Assembly: GCA_022839785.1 (NCBI GenBank)
Contig: JALHJW010000007.1
Location: 91,181-155,180, forward strand
Direction of reading: 5' to 3'
From: Desulfovibrio sp.
Lineage (GTDB): Bacteria > Desulfobacterota > Desulfovibrionia > Desulfovibrionales > Desulfovibrionaceae
DNA length: 64,000 nt
Part shown: piece by piece, positions 42,469 through 51,637 of the stretch
Numbering within the stretch: the first letter of the stretch is position 1
How the letters are laid out: every line of letters begins with the position of its first letter
Made by a program: the position numbers and the translations under genes
Notes under the pieces: generated by a model
The model's input: the letters and a program-made list of their open reading frames with translations, nothing else
Database searches by the model: none
What the model was told of the DNA's origin: nothing

Positions 42469-43107
42469 CTAGAAGGGCACGCCCTTGAGCACGTTGACCC
42501 GGTCGAAGGCGCGTTTGTATTCGGTCGTGTCCAGCACGCCGTCGCCGTTGGCGTCCATGGCCGTGAAGGCGGCGGGCGGGATGCGGGCCGAGCCCGCCTC
42601 GGCGGCGGAGACGCCGCCGTCCTTGTCCAGGTCCAGGTGCTCGAACGGCCGGGCGAAGTCCGCGGGCGTGGCGGGCTCGCAGATGATGTGCCTGCCGTCC
42701 AGGTCCAGGCGCACGCTCACGGCCGCGCCGGGCTTGAGGTAGAGCTTGCGGCAGGTCTCGCCGGACCACTCGTCGGGCGAGGCCGGGTCCAGGCGCACGG
42801 CCTTGACCTTGGTGGTCCCGTCGGCCTTGTCGAAGCAGAGCTTCTCGTGCGTGGGGCAGCAGAAGGAGTCGATGGTGCGCGGCGCGGCCTCCAGGAAGGT
42901 CAGGCTGCCGGTCTTGCTGGCGATGCGCACGGTCTGGCCGGTCTGGTTCACGATTCCGATGCAGACCTGCCCGTTCTGCGGGGAGGGCTGGGCGGCCCGC
43001 GCCTCCCGGGGCGTTCCCGGCAGGAGGGCGGCCAGGAGGATGGCGGCCAGGGCGGCCGCGCGGGCGGGCCGGGACAGGACCGGCGGGGTGGACGAGGCGT
43101 GTCGCAT
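42469..43107 (-). CDS. Exported EF-hand calcium-binding protein
   Basis: A 212-residue protein with an N-terminal signal peptide (hydrophobic ALAAILLAALLPG, cleavage near REARAA, residue 39). The middle region has a pattern of Cys (C49, C83, C84, C91, C119, C143) that could form disulfides in the periplasm. Two EF-hand loops follow: DLDKDGGVSAAE (159-170) and DANGDGVLDTTE (185-196), both with Asp at positions 1, 3 and 5 or equivalents and Glu at 12. The role is unknown; calcium binding is predicted from the loops. Confidence 0.8.
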   Translation of the reverse strand: MRHASSTPPVLSRPARAAALAAILLAALLPGTPREARAAQPSPQNGQVCIGIVNQTGQTVRIASKTGSLTFLEAAPRTIDSFCCPTHEKLCFDKADGTTKVKAVRLDPASPDEWSGETCRKLYLKPGAAVSVRLDLDGRHIICEPATPADFARPFEHLDLDKDGGVSAAEAGSARIPPAAFTAMDANGDGVLDTTEYKRAFDRVNVLKGVPF

Positions 43108-43403
43108 GGGCGGCTCCGTGTGGTCGCGAGGATGCAGAGGTGATAGCGGGGCCGGGGCGGGGCGTCAACCGCCCGGGCCGCAACGGCCCGAAAAGGGGCT
43201 TGCGCGGCGTCCGCGAATGTGACAAGGAGCCTCTTCCATCCCCGGGGGGGGATGCCGTCCATGCGCAGTTCGTGTTCCCGCGCCCCGCGCGCGAAGGAAA
43301 AGTGCGGCCGAAACGCCTGAAACCCGGGCGTTCCGGGGCGTGGCGCTTTACAAGTCGCAGGGAAGCACGTACTGCTGAACCGGGGAGGAGAGGGTATACG
43401 ACT
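43108..43403. other. Divergent intergenic region
   Basis: 296 bp between the EF-hand gene and the + strand membrane-protein pair. A possible -35 TTTACA (43348-43353) is followed 17 bp later by a weak TACTGC. G+C-rich elsewhere with no other structure noticed. Confidence 0.4.
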
Positions 43404-43646
43404 ATGGAATCATTGCCGACTTTTCTGGTCTTTGTCGTCACCTCGTTTTTGCTCTTCATCGTTCTCTACGCCAGATACTCCAAGTTCGACAACGAATTGT
43501 CCAGGCGTCAGGCCGAGGTCGCCGAGAAGGAGGAGAAAATCCAACTGAAGGTCCGGGCCATCGACGAAGAACTGGAATTCAAGCGCGCCGAGATCGCGGC
43601 GGTCACGGAGCGGCTGGACGCGCTGCGCCGCGAACTGGGGATATAA
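43404..43646 (+). CDS. Small membrane-anchored coiled-coil protein
   Basis: An 80-residue protein. One N-terminal membrane helix (LPTFLVFVVTSFLLFIVLYA, residues 4-23) is followed by a highly charged coiled coil rich in Glu/Arg (about 30-78). The start has a strong GGAGGAGAGGG site. It is encoded three bases before a second protein of the same design and overlaps its function presumably as a partner. It resembles small phage-shock-like or stress membrane proteins in shape only; no family is recognised. Confidence 0.75.
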   Translation: MESLPTFLVFVVTSFLLFIVLYARYSKFDNELSRRQAEVAEKEEKIQLKVRAIDEELEFKRAEIAAVTERLDALRRELGI

Positions 43647-43649
43647 ACG

Positions 43650-44187
43650 ATGCTCTGGATAGTGCTCATGGCCGCCTCCCTGGTCGCGGGGGTATTCGTC
43701 AACCGCTCCATGACCCGCTGGTACGCGCGCGGGCTGAACCAACTCAAGCGGCGCGAGGCCCAGGTCACCATCGCCCTGCGCCGCAAGAAGCACGAGCAGG
43801 AGAAGGTCGCCAGGACCCTGGCCGAACTGCGCGACACCGAAAGCTCCCTCTCCCGCCTGGCGTCGAGCAACGACTACGCCAAGCACACCGACCCGGGCGA
43901 GTGGCTGCTGCAGAACAGGCACATCTCCCTTTCGCTCCTGCTGAAAGCCAAGAAGCTGGCGGAGCGCCGCGAGATCAACGTGGTGGACGCCTGCGTGGAA
44001 CTGGGGGCCATCGACACCAAGCTGGCGCGCGAGGCCCTGGCCTCCACCTGCGGCGCGCCCGTGGAGATGCGCGCCGGGACCAGCCACACGGCCCGCGCCC
44101 GGGCCGCGGAAGAGGCCAAGGGCGGCGGTCAGCCCGCCGGAACCTCGGCCTCCCCCTCCGCCGCCAAGGGGCCGGGATCGATGTCGC

Positions 44188-44210
<23 letters not shown>
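43650..44210 (+). CDS. Membrane-anchored coiled-coil protein
   Basis: A 186-residue protein with an N-terminal membrane helix (LWIVLMAASLVAGVFV), a long basic coiled coil (about 25-70, RREAQVTIALRRKKHEQEK) and a domain around HISLSLLLKAKKLAERREIN and VVDACVELGAIDTKLAREAL, which looks like a small helical fold. The tail is low-complexity Gly/Ala/Ser. Its last 23 bases overlap the convergent SEC-C gene. Together with the preceding gene it forms a two-gene unit of unknown function. Confidence 0.75.
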
Positions 44211-44675
<465 letters not shown>

Positions 44676-44679
<4 letters not shown>

Positions 44680-47015
44680 GACTCCTCCGTGTACGGTGTG
44701 GGAAAATCGGCCGCGGACGGACGCGGCTGCTGCGCTTCCCGTTCGTCCTCCGCCAACACGGCCTCCAGGACCCAGAAATCGTAGGCCCCGTCCAGGGCGG
44801 CGTGCAGCGGGGCCAGACGGTGGCCCTCCAGGGGAAAGACCTCGGCCGCCGCGGTCCGGATGCGCGCCGCGTCGTCCGGCTCCACCTCCGCGATCTCGGC
44901 CGCGTCGCAGCGGCCCCAGCGCAGGCAGGAGAGGAGGTGGCGGCGCACCGTGGAGACGGCCAGGCCGCGCGTCGCGGCCAGTCCCTCCGGGGTCTCGCCG
45001 GTCTCGCGCAGCAGGCGCAGGCTCTCCAGGGCCGACTCGCGCGGGCCGTCCTCGCGCGGGCGTTCGCGTCTGGGCCGGGCCGGGGCCAGGCCGTCCTCCT
45101 CGCGCATGGGGTCCAGCCCGTGCTCCTCGCCGTGGGCCGCCACCAGGGCCAGCAGCTCCGCGCCGTAGCGCTCGGCGCGGCGCGCGCCCAGGCCGGGCAC
45201 GGCGAGGACGCCGTCCATGTCCGTGGGCTGGCGCAGGGAGATGTCGATGAGCGTGCGGTCGTGGCAGATGACGTAGGGCGGCACGTCCTGGCTCCGGGCC
45301 TGCTCCGCGCGCCAGGCGCGCAGCCGCTCGAACAGGGCGCGGCGGCCGGGCGTGGCGAGGATCTCGTCCAGCCAGGCGGCCCGTCTGCCGCGCGCGGCCC
45401 GCTCCTTTTTTCCCTTCGGCCGGACCGGGTCGCGGCGCAGGGCCACGGGGCGCTGCCCGCGCAGCACCTCCCAGGAGGCGGCGTTGAGCCTGAGCCCCCC
45501 GTGGTTCTCCACGTCCACGTCGGCCAGTCCCAGGGCCGCGAGCTGGCGGAAGACCGAGCGCCAGCCGCCCTCGTCCAGCTCCGTGCCGATGCCGAAGGTG
45601 CTGACCTGATCGTGGCCCAGCCGCTCGATGGCCGGGGTACGCTTGCCCAGCAGCACTGCGGCGAGGTGCGCCGCGCCGAAGCGCTGGCCCGTGCGGAAGA
45701 CGCAGGACAGCGCTTTTTGGGCCGGGACCGTGGCGTCGAAGGTTTCGACCGGGGACAGGCAGGTGTCGCAGTTGCCGCAGGGCTCCGGCGCTTCCTCGCC
45801 GAAGTGGCGCAGCAGGGCCTGGCGGCGGCAGCCGGCGGTCTCGCACAGGCCGAGCAGGGCGGTCAGTTTGGCCGCCTCGACGCGGCGGCGCGCCTCGCCG
45901 CCCGCGTCGGGGGCGGCGGCCCCCAGGCCGAGCACGCTGCGCAGCCTGACCACGTCGCCCAGGCCGTAGGTCATGAAGGCCTCGGCGGGCAGACCGTCGC
46001 GGCCCGCGCGGCCGGTCTCCTGGTGGTAGGCCTCGATGCTCTTGGGCGGCTCCAGGTGGGCCACGAAGCGCACGTCCGGCTTGTCCACGCCCATGCCGAA
46101 GGCCACGGTGGCGGCCATGACCAGCCCGTCCTCGCGCATGAAGCGCTCCATGTTGGCCTGGCGCTCGGCGTCGGGCAGGCCCGCGTGGTAGGGCAGGGCG
46201 GGCACGCCGTGCCCGCTGAGGAAAGCCGCGGTGCGCTCCGTGTCGCGCCGCGTCAGGCGGTAGACGATGCCCGCCTCCCCGGCGTGGCCCTGGCGGATGA
46301 AGTCCAGGAGCTGGCGCTCGGCATGGTCCTTTTCCACGATGCGGTAGCGGATGTTGGGCCGGTCCGGGCTTTCGGCGAAGACGCGGGGCCGGGCGAGCCC
46401 GAGCTGCCGCACGATGTCCTCGCGGGTGTGCGGCGCGGCCGTGGCCGTCAGGGCCAGGCGCGGCACGCCGGGAAAACGCCGGGCGAGTTCGGCGAGCTGG
46501 CGGTATTCGGGCCGGAAGTCGTGGCCCCATTCCGAGACGCAGTGCGCCTCGTCGATGGCGAACAGGGCCAGGGGCAGGCGCGCCAGACCCTCCAGGAAGG
46601 CGGGCTGCAGAATGCGCTCGGGCGCGACGTAGAGCACGTCCAGCCGCCCCTCGCGCAGCGCGCGCTCGGCCTGGGCGCGTTCGGCCGCGGGCAGGGCCGA
46701 GGTGACGGCCGCGGCGCGCGCCCCGGCCTGGAGCAGCCCGGCCACCTGGTCCTGCATCAGCGCGATGAGCGGCGAGACGACCACGGCCGTGCCGGGCCGG
46801 AGCAGGGCGGGGATCTGGTAGCAGAGCGACTTGCCGCCGCCCGTGGGCATCACGGCCAAGGCGTCGCCGCCCGCCATGACGTGGCCGATGACCGCCTCCT
46901 GGCAGCCGCGGAAGGCCGCGTGGCCGAAGACGCGGCGCAGCACCCCGCGCGGCGTGTCGCCGGACGCGGCGGGGGAGGGGGCGGCGTCGCGGCCAGGGGG
47001 AGGAAGGGATTGCAT
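44676..47015 (-). CDS. recQ: ATP-dependent DNA helicase RecQ with C-terminal HTH
   Basis: A 779-residue 3'-5' helicase for recombination and repair. Walker A MPTGGGKSL, the DEAH box IDEAHCVSEWGHDF, the motif FGMGVDKPDVR and motif VI HQETGRAGRDG are present. A four-Cys zinc subdomain (CETAGCR...PCGNCDTC), a winged helix (RQC) and an HRDC domain follow. A C-terminal HTH (GLAATRGLAVSTVRRHL) as in the longer RecQ type completes it. ATG at 47015 is taken as the start; a GTG two codons earlier (47021) is also possible. It is coupled to the SEC-C gene. Confidence 0.95.
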
Positions 47016-47089
47016 AGTCACCGCCCGAGTACTAGAGGAGGGCGGCCGGGGTCAATGCGGCATGCGCCGCGTCCCGGCCCGGAGGACCC

Positions 47090-47518
47090 ATGAGCCGCAT
47101 CGAGATAGCGCCCGGCCTGTCCCTCGCCGAGGACGAGCTGGAGTTCAGCTTCGCCCGCGCGGGCGGGCCGGGCGGACAGCACGTCAACACCACCAGCACG
47201 GCCGTCTCCGTGGTCTTCGACGTGGCCTGCTCCCTGGCCCTGTCCGAGGGGCAGCGCGCCCGCATCCTGGAGAAACTGGCCAGCCGCATCGACTCGCGCG
47301 GCAGGCTGCGCGTCACGGCCGGGGACACGCGCAGCCAGGCCGCCAACCGCGAGCTGGCCCTGGCCCGGCTGGCGGCCCTGCTGGCCGGGGCGCTGAAACG
47401 CGACAAGCCGCGCCGCCCCACCCGGCCGGGCAAGGCCGCCAAGGCGCGGCGCGTGGACGCCAAGAAGATCCGGGGCGGCCGCAAGGCCCTGCGCCGTCCG
47501 CCCGGGGGCGACGAATGA
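47090..47518 (+). CDS. arfB: Alternative ribosome-rescue factor ArfB (GGQ peptidyl-tRNA hydrolase)
   Basis: A 142-residue protein that frees stalled ribosomes by hydrolysing peptidyl-tRNA. The catalytic loop GGPGGQHVNT (GGQ at 28-30) and the basic, Lys/Arg-rich C-terminal tail that enters the mRNA channel are both present. Length matches ArfB/YaeJ (about 140). Divergent from recQ with a 74-bp gap. Confidence 0.95.
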   Translation: MSRIEIAPGLSLAEDELEFSFARAGGPGGQHVNTTSTAVSVVFDVACSLALSEGQRARILEKLASRIDSRGRLRVTAGDTRSQAANRELALARLAALLAGALKRDKPRRPTRPGKAAKARRVDAKKIRGGRKALRRPPGGDE

Positions 47519-47554
47519 GGCGTTCCGGCGACGGCCGCCGTAACATTTCCGTGG

Positions 47555-47582
47555 TTGCGGCCGCCGGAAAATATGCTAAATT
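47555..47582 (+). promoter_or_regulatory. Probable promoter of the small gene at 47623
   Basis: TTGCGG (47555-47560) and TAAATT (47577-47582) are 16 bp apart in a locally A+T-rich stretch, 41 bases before the ATG. Confidence 0.5.
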
Positions 47583-47622
47583 GCTTCCGGTTTTCGGACG
47601 TTTCGTCCCCCGGAGGCAGCCC

Positions 47623-47856
47623 ATGTCCACGACCTCGGATCAGTTCACGGTGCTGGAAATGGTGGATCGCTTCAGCGGCTTCAAGCGCTACGGAGGCGTC
47701 ATGCCCATGCGCCTGCTGGCCTCCCGCGAGGAGTTGATCGACGCCCTGATCAGCAACAGGCTCCTGACGTTCAAGGAAGCCCGCCCCAAGGGCGGCTGGT
47801 GCGTCGAGGGCGTCTGCCTCACGGATTTCGGCCGCCGCCTGCTCCGCACCCGGTAG
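47623..47856 (+). CDS. Small uncharacterised protein, possibly winged-helix-like
   Basis: A 77-residue cytoplasmic protein starting MSTTSDQFTVLEMVDRFSGF. The pattern of short helices followed by LLTFKEARPKGGWCVEGVCLTDFGRRLL resembles a compact winged helix, where the Gly-rich turn and LTDFGRRLL would be the wing and last helix. No family is recognised. GGAGG precedes the start and a likely promoter lies 41 bases upstream. It stands alone. Confidence 0.7.
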   Translation: MSTTSDQFTVLEMVDRFSGFKRYGGVMPMRLLASREELIDALISNRLLTFKEARPKGGWCVEGVCLTDFGRRLLRTR

Positions 47857-48160
47857 CGCGCGGCCCGCTTTCCCCGCTCCCCGCCCATTCCTTCCCTGCC
47901 GGGCCGTCCGCCGCGCCCCCCGGCCCGGCGCAGGGCCGCGCCCGCCCGCGCCCTTTTCCCGACGTTCCTTCGTCCCCCGCGAACATGTCGTGTCGGATGC
48001 ATGTGTTACTGTTGCGTGAAGAAATCGCTTTACAAGACGCTTTGTCAGGGGTAGAAGAAAGGCAATGCTGAAGAAGTTCTTTGGCAGGTTGGCAGCACCG
48101 CCAACGGAGGGTACCGCCCGTTAATTCCCCTTCCCATACCCGGCAGATGAGTGCCGCCAT
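47857..48160. other. Intergenic region upstream of the structured element
   Basis: About 300 bp without a gene. It becomes noticeably A+T-richer after 47990. A possible vegetative promoter is TTTACA (48032-48037) with TAGAAG 17 bp later. TGGCAGG-N4-CAGCA (48082-48097) keeps the GG and GC of a sigma-54 promoter but matches it imperfectly. A GTTGGC/GCCAAC hairpin lies at 48088-48105. These suggest a transcript running into 48161-48264. Confidence 0.4.
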
Positions 48161-48264
48161 GGATTCGCCCGTCCGCGCGTGAGTTCCCGACCAACGATCT
48201 CTGTGTTCCTGGTGGGAAACGCCGGGTAAACCGGCAAAGAGCGCGGCCCCGGCGAATCCTTTTT
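48161..48264 (+). ncRNA. Candidate structured RNA with U-run (unknown family)
   Basis: A closing stem GGATTCGCC (48161-48169) / GGCGAATCC (48251-48259) brings the ends together and is followed at once by TTTTT. Inside, CCGCGC (48173-48178) pairs with GCGCGG (48241-48246). Within that, two further hairpins: GTTCCC.ACCA (48183-48193) with TGGT.GGGAAAC (48210-48220), and GCCGG/CCGGC (48221-48235). The result is a three-way junction ending in a terminator-like tail. I checked it mentally against the common riboswitches, SRP, 6S and RNase P RNA and saw no match. Folding is by eye only. Confidence 0.55.
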
Positions 48265-48484
48265 GTTCTTCCGTTACTGCATTCCTGATCACCCCGTGAA
48301 CAGCTTGCGCCACAGCGTTTCGCGCACCGTTGCAGTGCGCGGTGCATGGCGTTGCAGTGCGGCGCGCCCTGCGCCGCAAGGGGTTGGAGGCGCGGCGCGC
48401 CCGGCGCCCCGCCGTTCGGCCCGGCCGCTCCCCTGGACAGCCCCGGGAAATCCCGCTAGGAACGGGACAAGGGGAGGATTCGCC
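48265..48484. other. Intergenic region with 22-bp-spaced direct repeats
   Basis: About 220 bp upstream of the small gene at 48485. It contains GTTGCAGTGCG twice, at 48329-48339 and 48351-48361, exactly 22 bp apart, the first inside a GCGCAC-N7-GTGCGC palindrome (48322-48340). These look like tandem protein-binding sites on one face of the helix. No gene. Confidence 0.5.
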
Positions 48485-48697
48485 ATGGCCAAGGTCGTCG
48501 AGGGTCAACTGTCCCATCTGCAGATGGTCAGCGCGCTGTCCGGCGTCAGCCACAGCCTGGCGTCCAGCGATCTGCGCCTGATGATCGCCAACCAGGTCAA
48601 CCTGCAGTCCATCTATCCGGACGTGCTGCCGAGCACGGTGGACGTGCGCGCCACCATCGAGTCCGAGACCGGCAAGGTCATCCACAACGTGGGCTGA
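48485..48697 (+). CDS. Small uncharacterised protein
   Basis: A 70-residue cytoplasmic protein without signal or membrane segments (MAKVVEGQLSHLQMVSALSG start, VDVRATIESETGKVIHNVG end). AGGGGAGGA lies eight bases before the ATG, an excellent ribosome site. It is flanked upstream by unusual repeats and a structured RNA candidate, and downstream by a very strong hairpin. No family is recognised; its size, strong RBS and isolated transcription unit suggest it is really expressed. Confidence 0.7.
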   Translation: MAKVVEGQLSHLQMVSALSGVSHSLASSDLRLMIANQVNLQSIYPDVLPSTVDVRATIESETGKVIHNVG

Positions 48698-48715
48698 CCA
48701 CAGCGCCGCAACGCG

Positions 48716-48751
48716 CAAGCGCCCGCGGCCGGAAACGGCCGCGGGCGCTTG
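48716..48751. terminator. 16-bp GAAA-loop hairpin between convergent genes
   Basis: CAAGCGCCCGCGGCCG and its exact complement enclose a GAAA tetraloop, 18 bases after the small gene and 25 bases before the end of the U32 gene. There is no T-tract; the great stability suggests a bidirectional transcript end. Confidence 0.75.
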
Positions 48752-48776
48752 ACGTCGCTGGGAGGCCCCTCCGGCC

Positions 48777-50744
48777 TCAGAGAAGCTGCAGGTCGAGGTT
48801 GAAGGTCGAGGTCCGTTCCGCGGCCGGGACCTTGCCCGGCTTGGGCTCGTGCAGGTGGGCGAAGATGGAGTAGCCCGCCTTGGCGAACTCGGCCAAGGCC
48901 CCGGAGAGGTCCAGGGGCCATCCCGGGAAGACCCACCAGGTCGGGCCGTAGCCGCGCACCCAGAGGGCCTCGCCCTTGGGGCTGCGCAGCGCCTCCTCGG
49001 TCTTCACCTCGGCCGCCTTGGCGCGCGACAGGCACAGCGGCCACATGCCGCCCAGGACGACGCCCAGCGGCAGGGGGGAGCGGCGTGGCAGGGCCAGCAG
49101 GTCCTCCCTGGCCAGCTCGGGGCTGGCGAAGGCCCCGGTGAAGCCCAGGGAGGCCAGGGTCTGCACGGCCAGCGGGTTGGCCACGTTGCAGAAGGGGCCC
49201 GCCCAGAGGTCGAGCTTGCGCGTCTCCGCGAAGAATTCGATCTGCCAGGGCTGGTTGCACACGAAGCGCCGCGCGCCGCCGCGCAGCAGCGTCTCCACCG
49301 AGCGCCGCGCCCAGGTCTCCTCCTCGGGCCAGAGCACCGGCGGCAGCCACCACCAGAGTTTGTCCCACAGCCCGCGCGAGACGTCGCCCTCGCCGCCGGG
49401 CTTCAGCCACAGGCCCACGGCGTCGGCGCGCCTGCCCGGCGGCAGGCGGCGGTGCACGTCCAGACGCACGCCCCGGCCCCAGGGCTTGCCCGGGTCGGGC
49501 AGGCGCGGCGCGAAGTCCGCCGCGGCGGGCTCGGGCGCGCGCACGGCCTCGAACTCGGCCCGGAGCTTCGCCAGCAGGGCGGTCAGCTCGGGCTCGCGGC
49601 GGTCGATGAGATAGACCGGCGTGCCGGGGCGCGGGGCCTGCTTGCCGCGCTGCTTGAAGGAGAACCGTCCCTTCTTGGGGATGGAGCCGCCCAGCAGCAG
49701 GACCATGTGGCCGGGGTCGTCCTCGAAGCCCACGCGCAGCCGGTCGCCCTTGAGCAGCGGCTCGCGCGGCAGGAGGGAGAGGCCGCCCTTGGCGTCGGCC
49801 TGCACCTTGCCCACGAAGCGGCCCGAGGCCGTGGATTCCGACGGGGTCACCGCCGGGTGCGGCTTTTGCGGCAAAAAGCCGTAGTGGGTGCGGGGCCGTC
49901 CCAGGGCCTGGTCCAGGTAGTCCTGGGCCGCCTTCTTGCTCTCGGGCGAGCCGCCCCCGTCGCGCAGGGCCTTGTAGGCGGCCACGGCGTAGAAGACGTA
50001 GTGCGGCCCCTTCTTGCGGCCCTCGATTTTCCAGCAGGTCACGCGCGGCGTGTCGAGCAGCAGCGGCGCGAGCACGTCGAGCGAAAGGTCGCGGCAGGAG
50101 AAGAGGCGCTCGGCCCCGCCCCCGCGCGAGTAGCGGCGGCGGCAGGGCTGCACGCAGCGGCCGCGCAGGCCGCTCTTGCCGCCCAGGTAGCTGGACCACC
50201 AGCAGCGGCCGGACACGGCGTAGCACAGCGCGCCGTGCACGAAGACCTCGATGTCCATGCCCTCCGGGCAGGCCGCGGCAAACATCTTGATCTCGTCGAT
50301 GGAGAACTCGCGCGGCAGGATGACCCGCGCCGCGCCCAGGCGCTGCGCCGTAGCCAGGGCCGCCGGGTGCGTGGCCGCGGCCAGGGTGGAGAGGTGCAGC
50401 TCGCCCGTGAAGCCCGCCTGCCGCGCCAAAGGCAGCAGCCCCAGGTCCTGCACGATGAGCGCGTCGGGTCGCACGTGGCGGGCCAGGCGCTCGATGAGGC
50501 GTCCGGCCTGGGCCTCCTCGCCGGGCTTCATGAGCACGTTGAGCGGCACGTAGGTTTTGCAGCCCTTGTCCCGGGCCAGGGCGGCCAGCCGGGCCAGCTC
50601 GGTGGTGGAGAAGTTCTCGGCCTGCATGCGGGCCGAGAAGTGCTTGAGGCCAGCGTAGACGGCGTCGGCCCCGGCCGCCAGGGCGGCCAGGAAGGAGTCG
50701 GCGTCCCCGGCGGGAGCGAGGATTTGCGGTGTGCGTTCGTTCAT
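48777..50744 (-). CDS. Peptidase U32 family protein
   Basis: A 655-residue cytoplasmic protein. The N-terminal U32 domain has the TIM-barrel signature QILAPAGDADSFLAALAAGA, then ADAVYAGLKHFSARM, and the family motif EVFVHGALCYAVSGRC, with the later CRGRCVQPCRR-like Cys pair (RGRCVQPCRRRY). Members such as RlhA and TrhP/YegQ act in RNA hydroxylation rather than proteolysis, and these Cys residues may bind an Fe-S cluster. The C-terminal 300 residues form a DUF3656-like extension with a second barrel-like region. Divergent from pyrK with a 78-bp gap. The exact substrate is unknown. Confidence 0.85.
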   Translation of the reverse strand: MNERTPQILAPAGDADSFLAALAAGADAVYAGLKHFSARMQAENFSTTELARLAALARDKGCKTYVPLNVLMKPGEEAQAGRLIERLARHVRPDALIVQDLGLLPLARQAGFTGELHLSTLAAATHPAALATAQRLGAARVILPREFSIDEIKMFAAACPEGMDIEVFVHGALCYAVSGRCWWSSYLGGKSGLRGRCVQPCRRRYSRGGGAERLFSCRDLSLDVLAPLLLDTPRVTCWKIEGRKKGPHYVFYAVAAYKALRDGGGSPESKKAAQDYLDQALGRPRTHYGFLPQKPHPAVTPSESTASGRFVGKVQADAKGGLSLLPREPLLKGDRLRVGFEDDPGHMVLLLGGSIPKKGRFSFKQRGKQAPRPGTPVYLIDRREPELTALLAKLRAEFEAVRAPEPAAADFAPRLPDPGKPWGRGVRLDVHRRLPPGRRADAVGLWLKPGGEGDVSRGLWDKLWWWLPPVLWPEEETWARRSVETLLRGGARRFVCNQPWQIEFFAETRKLDLWAGPFCNVANPLAVQTLASLGFTGAFASPELAREDLLALPRRSPLPLGVVLGGMWPLCLSRAKAAEVKTEEALRSPKGEALWVRGYGPTWWVFPGWPLDLSGALAEFAKAGYSIFAHLHEPKPGKVPAAERTSTFNLDLQLL

Positions 50745-50822
50745 TGTAAGAGGCGGTTCGCGGACATGGGCGCGGGCGTGCGCCTGATCGTTCGCGGGGC
50801 AAAGACCCTATCCGAGAGGACG

Positions 50823-51626
50823 ATGGAGCACAAGACCTGCACGAGCCTGAGAATCGTGGAAAACCGTCCCCTGGGCGGCGGCGCGCAATACCTGCTGAGC
50901 CTTGAGAACCCGGGATGGGGAGCGGGCGGGAAGACGTGGCGGCCCGGGCAGTTCGTCATGCTCCGGCCCGTCTCCTGGGGGCTGGAGCTGACCTGGGCGC
51001 GGCCCTTCTCCATCGCCCAGGTGGACGAGGGCGGCCTGCGTCTCGTGATCCGTCCGGCCGGACGCGGCACGGACCGCATCGCCGGGCTGGCCCCCGGCGA
51101 CGAGGTCTTCCTCTGGGGGCCGCTGGGCACCTCCTTCGTCACCGAGCCGGAGACGCCCACGCTCCTGCTCGCGGGCGGCGTCGGCCTGGCCCCCTTCTGG
51201 GGCTACGCGGCCCGCCACCCCGCCCCCGCGAACCTGCGCCTCGTGCTCGGCCACACCATCGACCTCGCCGCCTTCCCCCTGGACCCCTTCGCCCCCCTGG
51301 CCGGGGCCGGGCGGCTGCACACGTTCCACCAGAGGACCATGGCCGACCTGGACGCCTTCATCGCCCTCCTGGAGCGGCACATCGCCGACCACGGCCGCGC
51401 GGCGAACGGCCTGGTCCTGGCCTGCGGACCCGGCCCCTTCCTGCGCACCGTGCGCAGGCTCTGCGACGCGGCCGGGGCGCGCTGCCAGGTCTCGCTCGAA
51501 AACCGCATGGCCTGCGGCATCGGCGCGTGCCTGGGCTGCGTGGCCAGGGACGCGGCCGGACGCAACGTGCAGTCCTGCACGCGCGGCCCGGTCTTCTGGA
51601 CCCGCGATCTTGCCGAAGAGTTCTAG
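50823..51626 (+). CDS. pyrK: Dihydroorotate dehydrogenase electron-transfer subunit PyrK
   Basis: A 267-residue FAD- and [2Fe-2S]-binding subunit that passes electrons from dihydroorotate oxidation to NAD. The FAD site shows RPFSIAQVD and the NAD-binding part GGVGLAPFWGYA. The cluster is held by Cys in ACGIGACLGCVARD and QSCTRGPVF, the standard C-x4-C-x2-C-x12-C spacing. The ATG at 50823 follows GAGAGGA; an ATG at 50766 in frame would add 19 residues. It precedes pyrD by 11 bp. Confidence 0.93.
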   Translation: MEHKTCTSLRIVENRPLGGGAQYLLSLENPGWGAGGKTWRPGQFVMLRPVSWGLELTWARPFSIAQVDEGGLRLVIRPAGRGTDRIAGLAPGDEVFLWGPLGTSFVTEPETPTLLLAGGVGLAPFWGYAARHPAPANLRLVLGHTIDLAAFPLDPFAPLAGAGRLHTFHQRTMADLDAFIALLERHIADHGRAANGLVLACGPGPFLRTVRRLCDAAGARCQVSLENRMACGIGACLGCVARDAAGRNVQSCTRGPVFWTRDLAEEF

Positions 51627-51637
51627 GGGAGGCACGG

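Noticed and set aside
48082..48097. Possible sigma-54 promoter TGGCAGG-N4-CAGCA.
   Set aside because: GG and GC spacing is right but the -12 half is poor and overlaps a hairpin; kept only as a remark.
48106..48118. GGTACCGC near 48111-48118 resembles the conserved T-box antiterminator sequence.
   Set aside because: The TGGN bulge and the specifier stem are missing, and no aminoacyl-tRNA synthetase or amino-acid gene follows.
47819..48718. Long reading frame on the - strand across the gene-free region.
   Set aside because: It crosses the small + strand gene in shadow, has no homology that I recognise, no ribosome site, and would overlap the structured RNA.
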